NCBI GenBank assembly: GCA_910585245.1
Contig: CAJUCO010000010.1
Location: 1-64,000, forward strand
Direction of reading: 5' to 3'
Source of the DNA: an uncultured Oscillibacter sp.
GTDB taxonomy: Bacteria; Bacillota; Clostridia; Oscillospirales; Oscillospiraceae
DNA: 64,000 bases
Shown: positions 1-8,374 of the stretch, piece by piece
Numbering within the stretch: position 1 is the first letter of the stretch
Layout of the letters: each line of letters opens with the position of its first letter
Made by a program: the position numbers and the translations under genes
The notes under the pieces: model-generated
Told to the model about the DNA's origin: nothing
What the model saw: the letters and a program-made list of their open reading frames with translations, nothing else
Databases searched by the model: none

Positions 1-71
1 TTCCATATATCATATTTTACCACTGTTTCATCCGCTTGTGAATACAAATTCTTACTCGTGAGAAAATCCAT
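1..71 (-). CDS. N-terminal fragment of an unidentified protein, cut by the window edge
   Basis: An ATG at 71 on the minus strand opens a frame with no stop to base 1, giving 23 residues that begin MDFLTSKNLYSQADE. The start is supported by a strong AGGAGG ribosome site seven bases upstream (about 79-84). The visible part is hydrophilic, has no signal peptide and is too short for family assignment. It diverges from the damaged ABC gene to its right, and a 10-bp inverted repeat (96-122) lies just upstream of its ribosome site, so that repeat could be part of its control region. The start signal is seen; that it is a real gene is inference. Confidence 0.45.
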   Translation of the reverse strand, partial: MDFLTSKNLYSQADETVVKYDIW

Positions 72-95
72 ACTTAATCCTCCTAAAAAAATACA

Positions 96-122
96 CTCGG
101 TTATTCTGAATAAATAACCGAG
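96..122. repeat. Perfect 10-bp inverted repeat (possible operator or recombination scar)
   Basis: CTCGGTTATT at 96-105 is the exact inverse of AATAACCGAG at 113-122, with a 7-base spacer. It lies between the minus-strand start at 71 and the point (about 140) where recognisable ABC ATPase sequence begins. It could be an operator for the divergent gene, a small terminator, or the edge of the rearrangement that removed the ABC gene's N-terminus. No T-tract follows on either strand, which disfavours a terminator. Confidence 0.5.
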
Positions 123-139
123 CGCACTCGACATCTTCC

Positions 140-1605
140 TCGATTTTGCAGCTACGGCTGCAAATCAAGAGAGGGGAAGTCCACGCGATTGTTGGCGAAA
201 ATGGCGCAGGCAAGTCAACGTCGATGAATATTTTGTATGGAGTCATCCAACGGACGGCGGAGAGATTCTCTTTCGGGGTAAACCTGTTGTGATGCACAGT
301 TCTAAAGACGCCATACAGATGGGCATAGGGATGATACATCAGCATTTTATGTTGGCCGGCGACTTGACGGTGGCGGAAAATATTGCCCTGGGAATGCCGC
401 CGAAGGGGAAATTTTTGTGGCGCGCCAGCGACCTGGCCAACCGTGTGGAGCCCCTGTTGGACTCCCTGAACATGAGCATGGACTTGAACGCAAAAGTAAA
501 CACACTTACCGTTGGCGAAAAGCAGAGGGTGGAAATCATCAAGACGCTGTACCGCGGGGCAAAGATTATCATAATGGATGAGCCTACGGCGACGCTGACT
601 CCTATGGAAGTGGAGGAGTTGTTCAATACCATTCGGATGTTAACGAAGCAAGATTACACCGTAATTTTTATTACGCACAAAATTCGGGAAGTCATGCGCA
701 TCGCCGACCACGTGACTGCGCTGAGGATGGGGGAGACCGTCAGAACGGCTCGGATTTGCGACGTTACGGAACAAGATATTGCCCACATGATGATTGGCCG
801 GGATTTGCGCGGATTGACGCGCAAGGAGAAGCGTCTTGGCGACGCCGCTTTGGAAGTGGAGAATGTCGACGTGCTGAAAAGCAGAAAGAGAAAGGCGGTA
901 AAAGACTTGTCGTTCTCTTTGCGTTGCGGAGAGATCCTGGGAATCGCGGGCGTGGAGGGCAATGGGCAGAGCGAGCTTGCCGAGGCGCTGAACGGAATCC
1001 GGCCAATCAGCAGGGGAAGTTTAAAAATTCTCGGGAAGACGGCCACCCATCTTACAACGGGGGAGTGCCTTTCCCTGGGTGTTGGCTATATCCCGTCCGA
1101 CCGGATAAAAGAGGGTCTTGCGCTGAGAATGAGCGTAATGGAAAACCTTATCGTTGGCGTGCATAGAGCCAAGCCTGTGCGGAAGAGGGGTATCCTGAAC
1201 TGGGCTACAGCCAGAGCTTGCGCGGAGGAGATCATTGAGAAATTTGAAATAAAGACGCCGGATGGTTCTGAACCTGTGGGAAATCTCTCTGGTGGAAATA
1301 TGCAAAAAACTATACTCGGACGGGAACTCAACCGAAAGCCCACACTTGTGATAGCCTGCCAGCCGACCAGGGGCGTGGACATCGGGTCAACAGAGCACAT
1401 TCATAATCTGCTAATGGATGTTCGGGACAACGGCGGGGCTGTGTTACTCATCTCTTCCGAGTTGGATGAAATTATGGAATTGAGCGACCGCGTCATGGTG
1501 ATGTATGAAGGCGAATCCATGGGCATATTGAATGCGGATGAGATTTCGGAAAGCAAACTTGGTTCCATGATGTTTGGCAGCCATAAGGAGGAGGCGAAAG
1601 AGTGA
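140..1605 (+). pseudogene. Nucleoside/sugar-type ABC transporter ATPase (two ABC domains), 5'-damaged and frameshifted
   Basis: This is a duplicated-domain ATPase of the kind that energises BMP-dependent purine nucleoside importers. A Walker A motif (GENGAGKST) is readable at about 194-220, but that frame stops at 288; the rest of the protein continues in another frame from about 250 to 1605. A small indel between about 230 and 262 therefore breaks the gene, and the first ~20 codons before the Walker A region are unrecognisable. The remainder is good: Q-loop region MIHQHF, Walker B IIIMDEPT, a degenerate second P-loop (GVEGNGQSE), second signature LSGGNMQK and Walker B-like ACQPTRGVD. The stop overlaps the GTG of the permease (GTGA at 1602-1605). 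A shorter product could start at GTG 289 but would lack the first P-loop. A sequencing error at the shift is possible; the missing N-terminus is harder to explain that way. Confidence 0.75.
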
Positions 1606-2702
1606 TCAGACGAAGCGCGCACAGGCTTCCCCGGCCTGTATATGAGGTGTTGCGGTTACTTTTCATCTTGATACTTGCATTTGGGATTAACAGTTTGATT
1701 CTAATCGCGATTGGAAAGAATCCGCTGGATGTTTACGGAGAATTGTTTTACGGGTCCTTAGCGGGAACATACAGTTTGGCGAAAACCCTTCGGTGGATGA
1801 CGCTGCTGCTATTGTGCGGCACGTCGGCGGCCATTGCGTTCAATGGCGGCGTTTTAAATTTGGGCATTGACGGGCAGCTCTATATGGGGGCGATGGCGGC
1901 GACGGTTGCCGGCATCTACGGGCAAAACATTCCGCATTTGCCTTTGATTCTGCTTTGTATGCTGGCCGGCGCCTTGGCCGGGAGCCTGTGGGGAGTTTTC
2001 GCGGGCTTTCTAAATGTAAAATGTGGGGCCAATATGGTGGTTATCACGCTGATGATGAATTATATCGCAACTCTGTTTACAGAGTGGTGTATCTTTACCC
2101 CCTTGTATACAGAGGCCGGCGTAGCGGCCAAATCAACAGCAAACATTGCCCAGCAGGCGCACCTGAGTGTTCTTATACCAGGGACGCAAGTGACCACTGC
2201 CCTTTTTGCCGCTTTGCTTGTCCTGGTGGCTGCGGCGGTGTGGATCCAATATACCGCGTCTGGATTTGAAACACGAATTGTCGATAAAAACCCGCTGTTT
2301 GCATCCACAATGGGGATTAGCGTTGGGAAAAAGACGCTGGTATTGATGCTTGCAAGTGGCGCGGTGGCGGGCCTTGCGGGGGCGCTAGAGATCATAGGCG
2401 TACAGCATCGCTTTGTAAGTTCCTTTATATCCGGTGTCGGGTTTGATGGTATGGTTGTTTCCATGCTGGCGGGAAACAATATGTTGCTGCTTCCGGTTGC
2501 AGCATTTTTCATGGGGGTTATGGAGAGCGGCTCCGCTTCTTTGGAGATGTTTGCTGGAATCCCCCGCGCGATGGCAGAGGTGTTAATGGGAATCATCATT
2601 CTCTTTGTAACGGTTGATTTGAAAAGGCCAAAGGAATTTTTAACGAAGATGTTGGGCCATGTCTGTTCTCCCGGTCCAGAGAGCGCACGCCGCTCAAGAT
2701 GA
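1602..2702 (+). CDS. ABC transporter permease, BPD_transp_2 family (nucleoside importer type)
   Basis: A hydrophobic protein of 366 residues with about eight to ten membrane segments. It contains the family core near residues 75-95 (AFNGGVLNLGIDGQLYMGA), close to that of YufP-like permeases. It starts at a GTG overlapping the upstream ATPase stop, so translation is coupled. Complete importers of this type carry two permeases, as at 26584-28666 in this window. Here the second is missing: after a short MKKLDFQTV-stop reading frame at about 2698-2730 there is only a terminator. With the upstream ATPase damaged, the transporter is probably non-functional or needs partners from elsewhere. Family assignment is firm; the substrate is inferred from family and context only. 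Confidence 0.85.
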   Translation: MIRRSAHRLPRPVYEVLRLLFILILAFGINSLILIAIGKNPLDVYGELFYGSLAGTYSLAKTLRWMTLLLLCGTSAAIAFNGGVLNLGIDGQLYMGAMAATVAGIYGQNIPHLPLILLCMLAGALAGSLWGVFAGFLNVKCGANMVVITLMMNYIATLFTEWCIFTPLYTEAGVAAKSTANIAQQAHLSVLIPGTQVTTALFAALLVLVAAAVWIQYTASGFETRIVDKNPLFASTMGISVGKKTLVLMLASGAVAGLAGALEIIGVQHRFVSSFISGVGFDGMVVSMLAGNNMLLLPVAAFFMGVMESGSASLEMFAGIPRAMAEVLMGIIILFVTVDLKRPKEFLTKMLGHVCSPGPESARRSR

Positions 2703-2751
2703 AGAAACTCGATTTCCAAACGGTATAATGGAAACGCTGTCTTATAGAAAA

Positions 2752-2778
2752 GGGGCACGGAGCGCTGCTCCGTGCCCC
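2752..2778 (+). terminator. Rho-independent-type hairpin after the ABC permease
   Basis: GGGGCACGGAGC pairs perfectly with GCTCCGTGCCCC around a 3-base loop. The T-run after it is weak (TTT, then TTTT after a gap). It closes the damaged ABC unit and may also stop transcription from the minus-strand remnant that ends at 2790. Confidence 0.7.
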
Positions 2779-2789
2779 TTTCCGGATTT

Positions 2790-2939
2790 TCAGAATCCCC
2801 TACTACAAATCCACTTCTCCAAGTCCTCCGGCGAAAGCTCCTGGCTCACCAGCGCATCAATATATAGGATATCATTGCAAGCGAAGTTGAATAACCCGGG
2901 GGTTCCGCTTGGGCAGACCAGAGCGGCAGAGCCCTGCTT
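2790..2939 (-). pseudogene. C-terminal remnant of an unidentified protein
   Basis: A minus-strand frame of 49 codons runs from just after an in-frame stop (2940-2942) to a TGA at 2790-2792 and has no start codon. Its translation has the composition of a real acidic protein C-terminus, for example IDALVSQELSPEDLEKWI, unlike the basic or hydrophobic shadow frames around it. I read it as the tail of a gene whose front was lost. The family was not recognised. It sits between the truncated transporter and the IclR regulator, consistent with a decaying catabolic locus. Confidence 0.35.
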
Positions 2940-3111
2940 TCAAAATGCCTTCCAGAGAACAGGCGCATTTTCACTATTACTGGATAGCGCAGCAAAGCAT
3001 AAAAGATCATATATCCATACCATTTTAACCGCACAAATCTTAACTTTTCAAATTTATCTCCAAGCCAAAGAAAAGCTGCAAATAAGCGTGTTCTATAGAA
3101 ACCATCTTCTT

Positions 3112-3960
3112 TCACGCCTCTTTGTGTCTGTCCCCTGTTGAAATAATGCCAGACTGCCGGTCTGAAGCAAGGTCACTGTTGGAGGGGTGAGTGCTACATG
3201 GATAACCCAACAGTCGAGAAATATTGGTTGCTGTTTTCCTTATCTCTCGGAGCATAAATTCCTTTTCTTCCTGCATACGGTATCCCGGCCCCGATATGCT
3301 AACCGCCGCTGTCACTCGTCCATCCATGTCGTAAATCGGAGCTCCATAGCAGATCAGGCCCTCTTCAATCTCGCCGTCGTCTATGGCAACCCCCTGGACT
3401 TGCGCAATCTTCAACTCGGCCCGGAGCTTTTCCGGATCTGTGATCGTGCGATCAGTTAATGGTTTGGCTCGCTCCTGCATCCAGCAGCAAAATCGGTCAA
3501 TTTCCTTTTCGCTCAGGCTAGCCAGCATTACCTTGCCGCTGCTGGTGGCGTATGCGGGGGCCCGACTGCCGATGCGGGTGTTGCAAACGATGGAGCGGTG
3601 GGTTTCTACCTTGTCCAAATAGAAAATGTCGTGGTCTATCAGGATACTGAGGTTGATGGTTTCCTTGACAGCGTCGCTGAGGCGCTCCAACTCCGGCCGG
3701 GCCAGACGGCGCAGGTCAGATTGGCTCAGAATAGAGCTGGCCAGCATCACCAGCCGCGGCCCCACCTGATAGCTTTTGCGGACAGGGTCCTGTACAAGGT
3801 ATTGCCGGCTTGCCAGCGTGGAAACTTGCCGGAACACAGTGGTAGTGGGCAAATCCAGTTGATCCACCAGAGCCTTCAGCGTCCATTCGGTTTCGACATC
3901 GGTAAAACACTCTAAAATCTGGATTGCCCGTAGTATGCTGGAAACCTGTTCTCTTGCCAT
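3112..3960 (-). CDS. IclR-family transcriptional regulator
   Basis: This is a 282-residue regulator with an N-terminal winged helix-turn-helix (about residues 1-65, with TLKALVDQLDLPTTTVFRQV as the recognition region) and a C-terminal IclR ligand-binding domain (about 80-255). I chose the ATG at 3960 because AAAGGAG lies 11 bases upstream and the IclR homology begins there; an upstream start at 4038 would add 26 unconserved residues. IclR proteins usually control a neighbouring catabolic or transport operon in response to a small organic acid or sugar-derived effector. The obvious neighbours here are the remnant at 2790-2939 and the damaged ABC genes, so its original targets may be partly lost. 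Family assignment is firm; target and effector are unknown. Confidence 0.9.
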   Translation of the reverse strand: MAREQVSSILRAIQILECFTDVETEWTLKALVDQLDLPTTTVFRQVSTLASRQYLVQDPVRKSYQVGPRLVMLASSILSQSDLRRLARPELERLSDAVKETINLSILIDHDIFYLDKVETHRSIVCNTRIGSRAPAYATSSGKVMLASLSEKEIDRFCCWMQERAKPLTDRTITDPEKLRAELKIAQVQGVAIDDGEIEEGLICYGAPIYDMDGRVTAAVSISGPGYRMQEEKEFMLREIRKTATNISRLLGYPCSTHPSNSDLASDRQSGIISTGDRHKEA

Positions 3961-5104
3961 AGTTGTTGCGGCTCCTTTCCGTGTTGTCCGGATGCTTTTT
4001 GCGTCGACAATCGAAAAATACAGGTGTTTTTCATACAATACGCATATTTTTAGGGAAACTCTGATTAAATCAACTCGCGCGGATTTGAGCCAGAAATCTC
4101 TCTTAGCAAGAAAGAAAACCGCAGGAATACTAACGTATTTTCAAGGTTTTCTGTAGCAATTCACGGGGAATTTATGATGTGAAGCCGTGTGGAGGAAGTT
4201 ATTCAGAATACATCCACTATAAAGTATAGCATAAAATAACTGGCTTGTGTATCTTTTTATTTCAAATTTTAAAGTTAATTTTCGTTATACGGAGTTATTA
4301 TCTTTCAACGGACATCCCCTGGTTCAAATTTTGGTCGGTTGACCTGTCGATGATGCACTGCCGCCGCCATGGAGAGCAAACGTCTGGGGCTGTGCCAGAA
4401 ATCCCTCTTTGCCGTTTGTAATCACCTGATTGAACAGTGAGCTAGCAAGTTCTTGTGGTTGTACCCCATCGCCAATATCCTCGTTGCCTTCAAAAAGGAC
4501 TTTGCGGGTAGAAACCGCAAAAAATTTTGTTCCCGCGTTGTGATAGGAATTATAACGTAATTATTACGGTCCACTCGAAGTTTGAACGGCTCCCTGTCTT
4601 CTATGAACGGCGGGAACAACTGCTGCAAGAACAAATTCTAAAGATCAAAAAGGGAAGTGAAGAATTAGAGGGCAGCGGCGCGGAGCGGTTCAGTGTCAAG
4701 CAGTTGGAATGCACAAAGCGTTCCCTGAAGGCCGTCTGGAAAAACTTATTGCCATAGCACAGAAGGATAGTTACATTACCCTTGAGCAGCGTAGATTGTA
4801 TTGAAAAAGTGGTAGTAGACGGAACTGGAAGATTATAGTAAAACAGGAATGTTAAAATACATGATTGGGAGGTTGTATTACTATGAGCAATGCAGGAGTA
4901 CACGTAATACGGCTTTCTTCAACAGAGAAAAGCCTTTAAGTACATTCTTGATGGAGCAGGAAAAAAGCACAATTTAGCAATTGTGCCCTTTTCTAAATGT
5001 TCAACTTTACATAAGAGGTTTGCTTTTCAGTATCTACACAATATATTTGTATTTTCTGTCTTGCTCCTTATCGGGCCCATTGGCCTCCCGGTCTTTTCAG
5101 CACA
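3961..5104. other. AT-rich 1.1-kb stretch without a supportable gene
   Basis: This stretch is clearly richer in A+T than its surroundings and carries only short frames without matching ribosome sites. One plus-strand frame (about 4560-4757) has a lysine/glutamate-rich, protein-like composition and seems to continue in the +1 frame to about 4803 (reading AIAQKDSYITLEQRRLY), as a broken gene would. There is no start signal and no recognisable family. A decayed mobile or phage-type gene is the best guess. The only firm element is the terminator at 4961-4992. Confidence 0.5.
4961..4992 (-). terminator. Terminator of the LytTR gene
   Basis: GCACAATT (4966-4973) pairs with AATTGTGC (4978-4985) around a 4-base loop. 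Read on the minus strand it is followed by six T residues, the expected layout about 110 bases downstream of the LytTR gene stop at 5105. Confidence 0.75.
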
Positions 5105-5899
5105 CTATTTGGTGATCCTCCGCTCCAAGTCCGCCTTGACCTGCATATAATTATGGAAGGGAATGGGCAGACTCTCCCCTGTGATCAGGGTTGTCTCATA
5201 GCGGCGGACGGACATGATGTAGCGGGTATTTACCGTATAGCAACGATGAATGGAGCAGAAGCTCTCCGGCAGCATGGCGTTGACCTCGCTAATACTCAAG
5301 TCACTCTGGATGATCTTATCCACACAATGAAACTCCGCCTTCCGATTCCGGCTCTGGATGTAAAAAATCATGTCTGGCTGGACAAATAGCGTAGTGTTTC
5401 CACAGGGAACAGCCAGCCTCTTTTTAGGAGGAACTTCCATGAGAATATCCCGTACAAACTGATAGGCGGACATCTCCAATTTAGGCCCGCCCTCCTCCAG
5501 AGCAAAGGGATGAAAAAACTCGTAGTTGGCGTGGAGCAATACCAGCTTGGTCTCCGTGCCAATGAGCTGATAGAGAAACGTATAGGAGGCGGTGACAGTA
5601 TCTTCGTCCTGCCGGTCTGGAACGCAAGCCCGCACCTCCCCCATCACCGCCTGACAGCGGGGCGTGAGGGACAAAGGCGTGTATTCCTCCTGAAAAATCT
5701 CATAGGTCTTCGTCCGCTGCTCCACGCCGGCCTCCAACCGGGAACGGATGGTGTCGCCGCCGATCAACACCCGTCCACCGGTTCCAAGCCACACGCTTTT
5801 TGAACAGAGGCGGGCCAAATAGGGCTCCAAATTCCCGGCGTAGTAACCGTGGGTGATCTCCCGGCTCAGGGCCACGGTATCCTCCAGCTTTCCGCTCAT
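5105..5899 (-). CDS. LytTR-type DNA-binding regulator with an NTF2/SnoaL-like N-terminal domain
   Basis: This 264-residue protein has a C-terminal LytTR DNA-binding domain (about residues 165-262), recognisable from IFYIQSRNRKAEFHCVDK, then the helix ending in FCSIHRCYTVNTRYI. LytTR domains bind direct repeats as beta-strand-rich modules. The N-terminal 130 residues, with paired WLGTGG and YTFLYQL segments, resemble an NTF2/SnoaL-like cone fold instead of a response-regulator receiver, so the trigger is probably a ligand or protein contact, not phosphorylation. GGGAGG lies just upstream of the ATG, and a promoter is visible at 5935-5962. It is monocistronic with its own terminator. The LytTR call is firm; the N-terminal fold is an inference from sequence pattern. 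Confidence 0.85.
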   Translation of the reverse strand: MSGKLEDTVALSREITHGYYAGNLEPYLARLCSKSVWLGTGGRVLIGGDTIRSRLEAGVEQRTKTYEIFQEEYTPLSLTPRCQAVMGEVRACVPDRQDEDTVTASYTFLYQLIGTETKLVLLHANYEFFHPFALEEGGPKLEMSAYQFVRDILMEVPPKKRLAVPCGNTTLFVQPDMIFYIQSRNRKAEFHCVDKIIQSDLSISEVNAMLPESFCSIHRCYTVNTRYIMSVRRYETTLITGESLPIPFHNYMQVKADLERRITK

Positions 5900-5934
5900 G
5901 GAACTCCCTCCCCTTTGTGATTATTGTAACGATA

Positions 5935-5962
5935 TTATACAATAACCGTCGAAAAAAGGCAA
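5935..5962 (-). promoter_or_regulatory. Sigma-A-type promoter of the LytTR gene
   Basis: On the minus strand TTGCCT (5962-5957) and a perfect TATAAT (5940-5935) are separated by 16 bases, placing transcription start about 30 bases before the ATG at 5899. Confidence 0.6.
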
Positions 5963-6021
5963 GGGAAAAAAGGTGTTACCTTGAACTTTAGTTGGAAAAA
6001 TTATACTTTCCGGCTCTTCTT

Positions 6022-7017
6022 TTAATTGCCGCTGCGGTACTGCTCCGCCGTCAACTTGAGACTGACGCCTCCCTCACCCAGGGGCTTGGCTGAGAGTTGA
6101 AGCTGATTCTCCAGGGGCTTGTTCCCGTCGATGCGGAATGCCCGGGTAATTTTCTCACCCGCCGGGAGATAGATGCCGGTGAAGGAATCGCTGCCCCCGC
6201 CCACCGTATAAAGACGGTCGATGAAAATTTCCGCCTCCGCCGTGCCGGTGTTTTCGATGGTAATGACGGCGTATTTACCCAGGCGGGCAGTGAAGCAGAA
6301 GAGCTGTTTGATTTCCTCGCCGTCGGTAAACACCCGGTCCTTCATAGACACACCGCAGAGGGAGGCCGGGTTGATTTCCTCCGGCTTTACCTCTGTGTAC
6401 ATCCCGCCGGTTTTGCCGTATTCCGGTTCCGCTTTCAGGATACTCTTGTGCTTGGCCCAGGTGTTCTGCCGGTCTTCCGGTTCCATATCCGCATATCTTA
6501 GCGTTTTTCCCGAGGACCCGGGAAAATTGCCGCCTTCAATTGCGTAATTACCCTCGCTGTCATAGATTGCACCAAGCAGAAAATCCTGACGTTCAGAAAC
6601 GTATCTCAGCTCGCTTTTCCACTCCGGTTCCCCTTCCTTCCTCTCAAAAGCCCGGACGCCAAATTCCAACTGGTTGGCTTCTTCCCGGAAAAAGACGTCC
6701 TCAGATACGTCAAACAGCTCCGCCACGACGGTAGCTTCCATATAATAGTGCGTCTCGCCTTTGCTGTCCGCGTAGCTGAGAACCTTGGGGGCTTTTCCAC
6801 CGGCCTCGGTAGTCAGCATCTCCCCGGGGGCAATTTGTTGTTTGAGGAATATCCCCACGCCCACCTGGGCGGGAACCGCTCCACCGGCGGCCGGGGCTTC
6901 CAAGGGATCATTGACCGCCAAAGACGCTGAGATTAAGCCAATCAGCAGGACCATGGTAATCATGCCCGCCACAAAGGGGGTGTAGTTTCTTCTCATTTCC
7001 CGTTTACCGTGCCGCAT
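6022..7017 (-). CDS. Membrane-anchored exported protein of unknown function, third gene of an ECF sigma operon
   Basis: This is a 331-residue protein with a basic N-terminus and one hydrophobic segment (about residues 14-34, VAGMITMVLLIGLISASLAV), then a long hydrophilic extracellular part. The C-terminal ~100 residues read as a beta-rich domain (AVITIENTGTAEAEIFIDRL, then YLPAGEKITRAFRI), like DUF4352/telokin-like modules that present an adhesive or sensory surface. No catalytic motif was seen. It starts 13 bases after the anti-sigma gene with AAAGGAG eight bases before the ATG, so it is the last gene of the sigma/anti-sigma operon and likely acts with or is controlled by that pair. Export and operon membership are well supported; function is unknown. 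Confidence 0.75.
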   Translation of the reverse strand: MRHGKREMRRNYTPFVAGMITMVLLIGLISASLAVNDPLEAPAAGGAVPAQVGVGIFLKQQIAPGEMLTTEAGGKAPKVLSYADSKGETHYYMEATVVAELFDVSEDVFFREEANQLEFGVRAFERKEGEPEWKSELRYVSERQDFLLGAIYDSEGNYAIEGGNFPGSSGKTLRYADMEPEDRQNTWAKHKSILKAEPEYGKTGGMYTEVKPEEINPASLCGVSMKDRVFTDGEEIKQLFCFTARLGKYAVITIENTGTAEAEIFIDRLYTVGGGSDSFTGIYLPAGEKITRAFRIDGNKPLENQLQLSAKPLGEGGVSLKLTAEQYRSGN

Positions 7018-7030
7018 TTGTCATTCTCCT

Positions 7031-7684
7031 TTACCATTTCAAATTTTCCGCAAGACGGATCATATCCTCTTTTTCCAAGGCGTTGCTGGCTAAGACATAC
7101 GCGTTGGAGCCGCTGGACCACATCAAAATCCGTTGCCCTTCGCCGGATAGGGAAAGCAGGACGGCGTCTTCACCCCCAATCCGGATGTTCCGTATCTGGT
7201 AGTCTCCCAACAATGTGCCGCCGGTGTCTCCGGCATAGTGCTGGTACAGCTTGATAAATTGCTTCTCGTCCGTATTTTGCACATAGCGGGTGGTGAAGCC
7301 GCCCTCAAAGCTGTTCGTATCCCAAAGAATGAAGTTCTCTGGAACTCCCTCCAGCTTCATCCGGTGCGGCTCCTGAGAGAAGGGGGCCTCCCTGGGGCGG
7401 ATGACATAGGAGACCGCCCCGTCTTGCTGGTCGGTGTAGATGCGGTAATCATCTTTCCGGTCCGCCCCCACACCCACCAGCAGCGCAGACAAAGCCGCCA
7501 CGACCGCCGCCAAAAGGACCAGCGTCCTCCAGCGTTTTCGCCTTCCCTCCAACAAGGGCCACATGGACGCCTCAAAGGTCAGGGAAAAGTTGTGCGCACA
7601 ATTCTCCCGCTCCGGGAGGGTATCCAGCCAGCGTTCCGCCGCCTCCGGGGCGGCAGCGTACAGCATCTCTTCGGTGATGTTCAA
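7031..7684 (-). CDS. Transmembrane anti-sigma factor with DUF4367-like extracellular domain
   Basis: A 217-residue protein with a short cytoplasmic part (about 1-50), one membrane helix (about 54-72, LVLLAAVVAALSALLVGVGA) and an extracytoplasmic domain of ~140 residues. That domain ends in ILMWSSGSNAYVLASN, the pattern of DUF4367 domains found on Firmicute anti-sigma factors. Its ATG overlaps the sigma-factor stop by four bases (ATGA at 7681-7684), the classic coupling of an ECF sigma with its antagonist. The cytoplasmic part would hold the sigma factor until an envelope signal is sensed outside. Pairing by overlap is seen; the anti-sigma role is inferred. Confidence 0.82.
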   Translation of the reverse strand: MNITEEMLYAAAPEAAERWLDTLPERENCAHNFSLTFEASMWPLLEGRRKRWRTLVLLAAVVAALSALLVGVGADRKDDYRIYTDQQDGAVSYVIRPREAPFSQEPHRMKLEGVPENFILWDTNSFEGGFTTRYVQNTDEKQFIKLYQHYAGDTGGTLLGDYQIRNIRIGGEDAVLLSLSGEGQRILMWSSGSNAYVLASNALEKEDMIRLAENLKW

Positions 7685-8196
7685 AGGATTTCCCCCCTTT
7701 CCATCAACTCCGCCGCCAGTTTCTTTTTGGCTCTGGCAAGAATCTGGCGCACGTTGGCCGCCGTGGTCCCCAGGAGTTCCCCGATTTCGCCGGCGGAATA
7801 GCCGTTGTAGTATTTCAGCAGCAGCGCCTCCCGGTACCGGGGAGGCAGGGCCGCCATCGCCCCCGCCAGGGTGCCGTCCGAGGGGGGCGGCGCACAGCCC
7901 AGAAGGGTTTCCTCCTCCAGCTCCACCTCAGACCACCGCCTCTTGGCCCGGTAGAGGTCGATGGCCTTCCGCTCCACCGTCACGGCGGCCAGATGCCGGG
8001 CCTGGGGCCCCAGCTCTGGGGGAAGGCGGTGGTTGGCGAGACTGAGGAAGGCAAGATGCACCGCGTCCTCCGCATCCTGCGGATTTTGCAAGATGCGGTT
8101 TGCCACATGAAACATCAATCCCCGGTAAGCGCTGTACATCGCCTCGAACCGCGTCCGGTCCTCCGCCGTCTCTATGGCTTGCAGGTATACCAGCAT
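7681..8196 (-). CDS. ECF-type RNA polymerase sigma factor
   Basis: This 171-residue sigma-70 family protein has region 2 at about residues 15-80 (ILQNPQDAEDAVHLAFLSLA) and region 4 at about 112-165. The region 4 helix-turn-helix is clear: LPPRYREALLLKYYNGYSAG followed by EIGELLGTTAANVRQILARA. The length and lack of regions 1 and 3 fit the extracytoplasmic-function group. The gene heads an operon with an overlapping anti-sigma factor and an exported protein, so it probably responds to envelope conditions and may activate its own promoter. A possible vegetative promoter (TTGCCC-18-TATAGA on the minus strand) lies upstream. The regulon cannot be deduced. Confidence 0.92.
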   Translation of the reverse strand: MLVYLQAIETAEDRTRFEAMYSAYRGLMFHVANRILQNPQDAEDAVHLAFLSLANHRLPPELGPQARHLAAVTVERKAIDLYRAKRRWSEVELEEETLLGCAPPPSDGTLAGAMAALPPRYREALLLKYYNGYSAGEIGELLGTTAANVRQILARAKKKLAAELMERGEIL

Positions 8197-8313
8197 CTTA
8201 CCGCCTCCCTCTGTCTCTATACTCTTGAACGTTTCAGCAGGGCAAACTGTGACACACCGGCAAAAAAATTTTTCTCCATTTTTTTAAGGCCGCGTGAGGC
8301 GAACCCCTAAAAA

Positions 8314-8343
8314 CCACCCCGCGCCGTTTCCGGCGCGGGGTGG
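8314..8343 (-). terminator. Terminator of nifJ
   Basis: CCACCCCGCGCCG and CGGCGCGGGGTGG form a perfect 13-bp stem with a 4-base loop. On the minus strand it is followed by TTTTT, so it ends transcription of the oxidoreductase gene whose stop is at 8375. Confidence 0.85.
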
Positions 8344-8374
8344 GGAGAGAGGTGGAGAGAAAGGAGGGTTCGCA

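Noticed and set aside
4527..4757. 76-codon plus-strand frame in the AT-rich region
   Set aside because: Protein-like but no ribosome site at its start, and a sensible continuation only in another frame; treated as a relic, not a gene.
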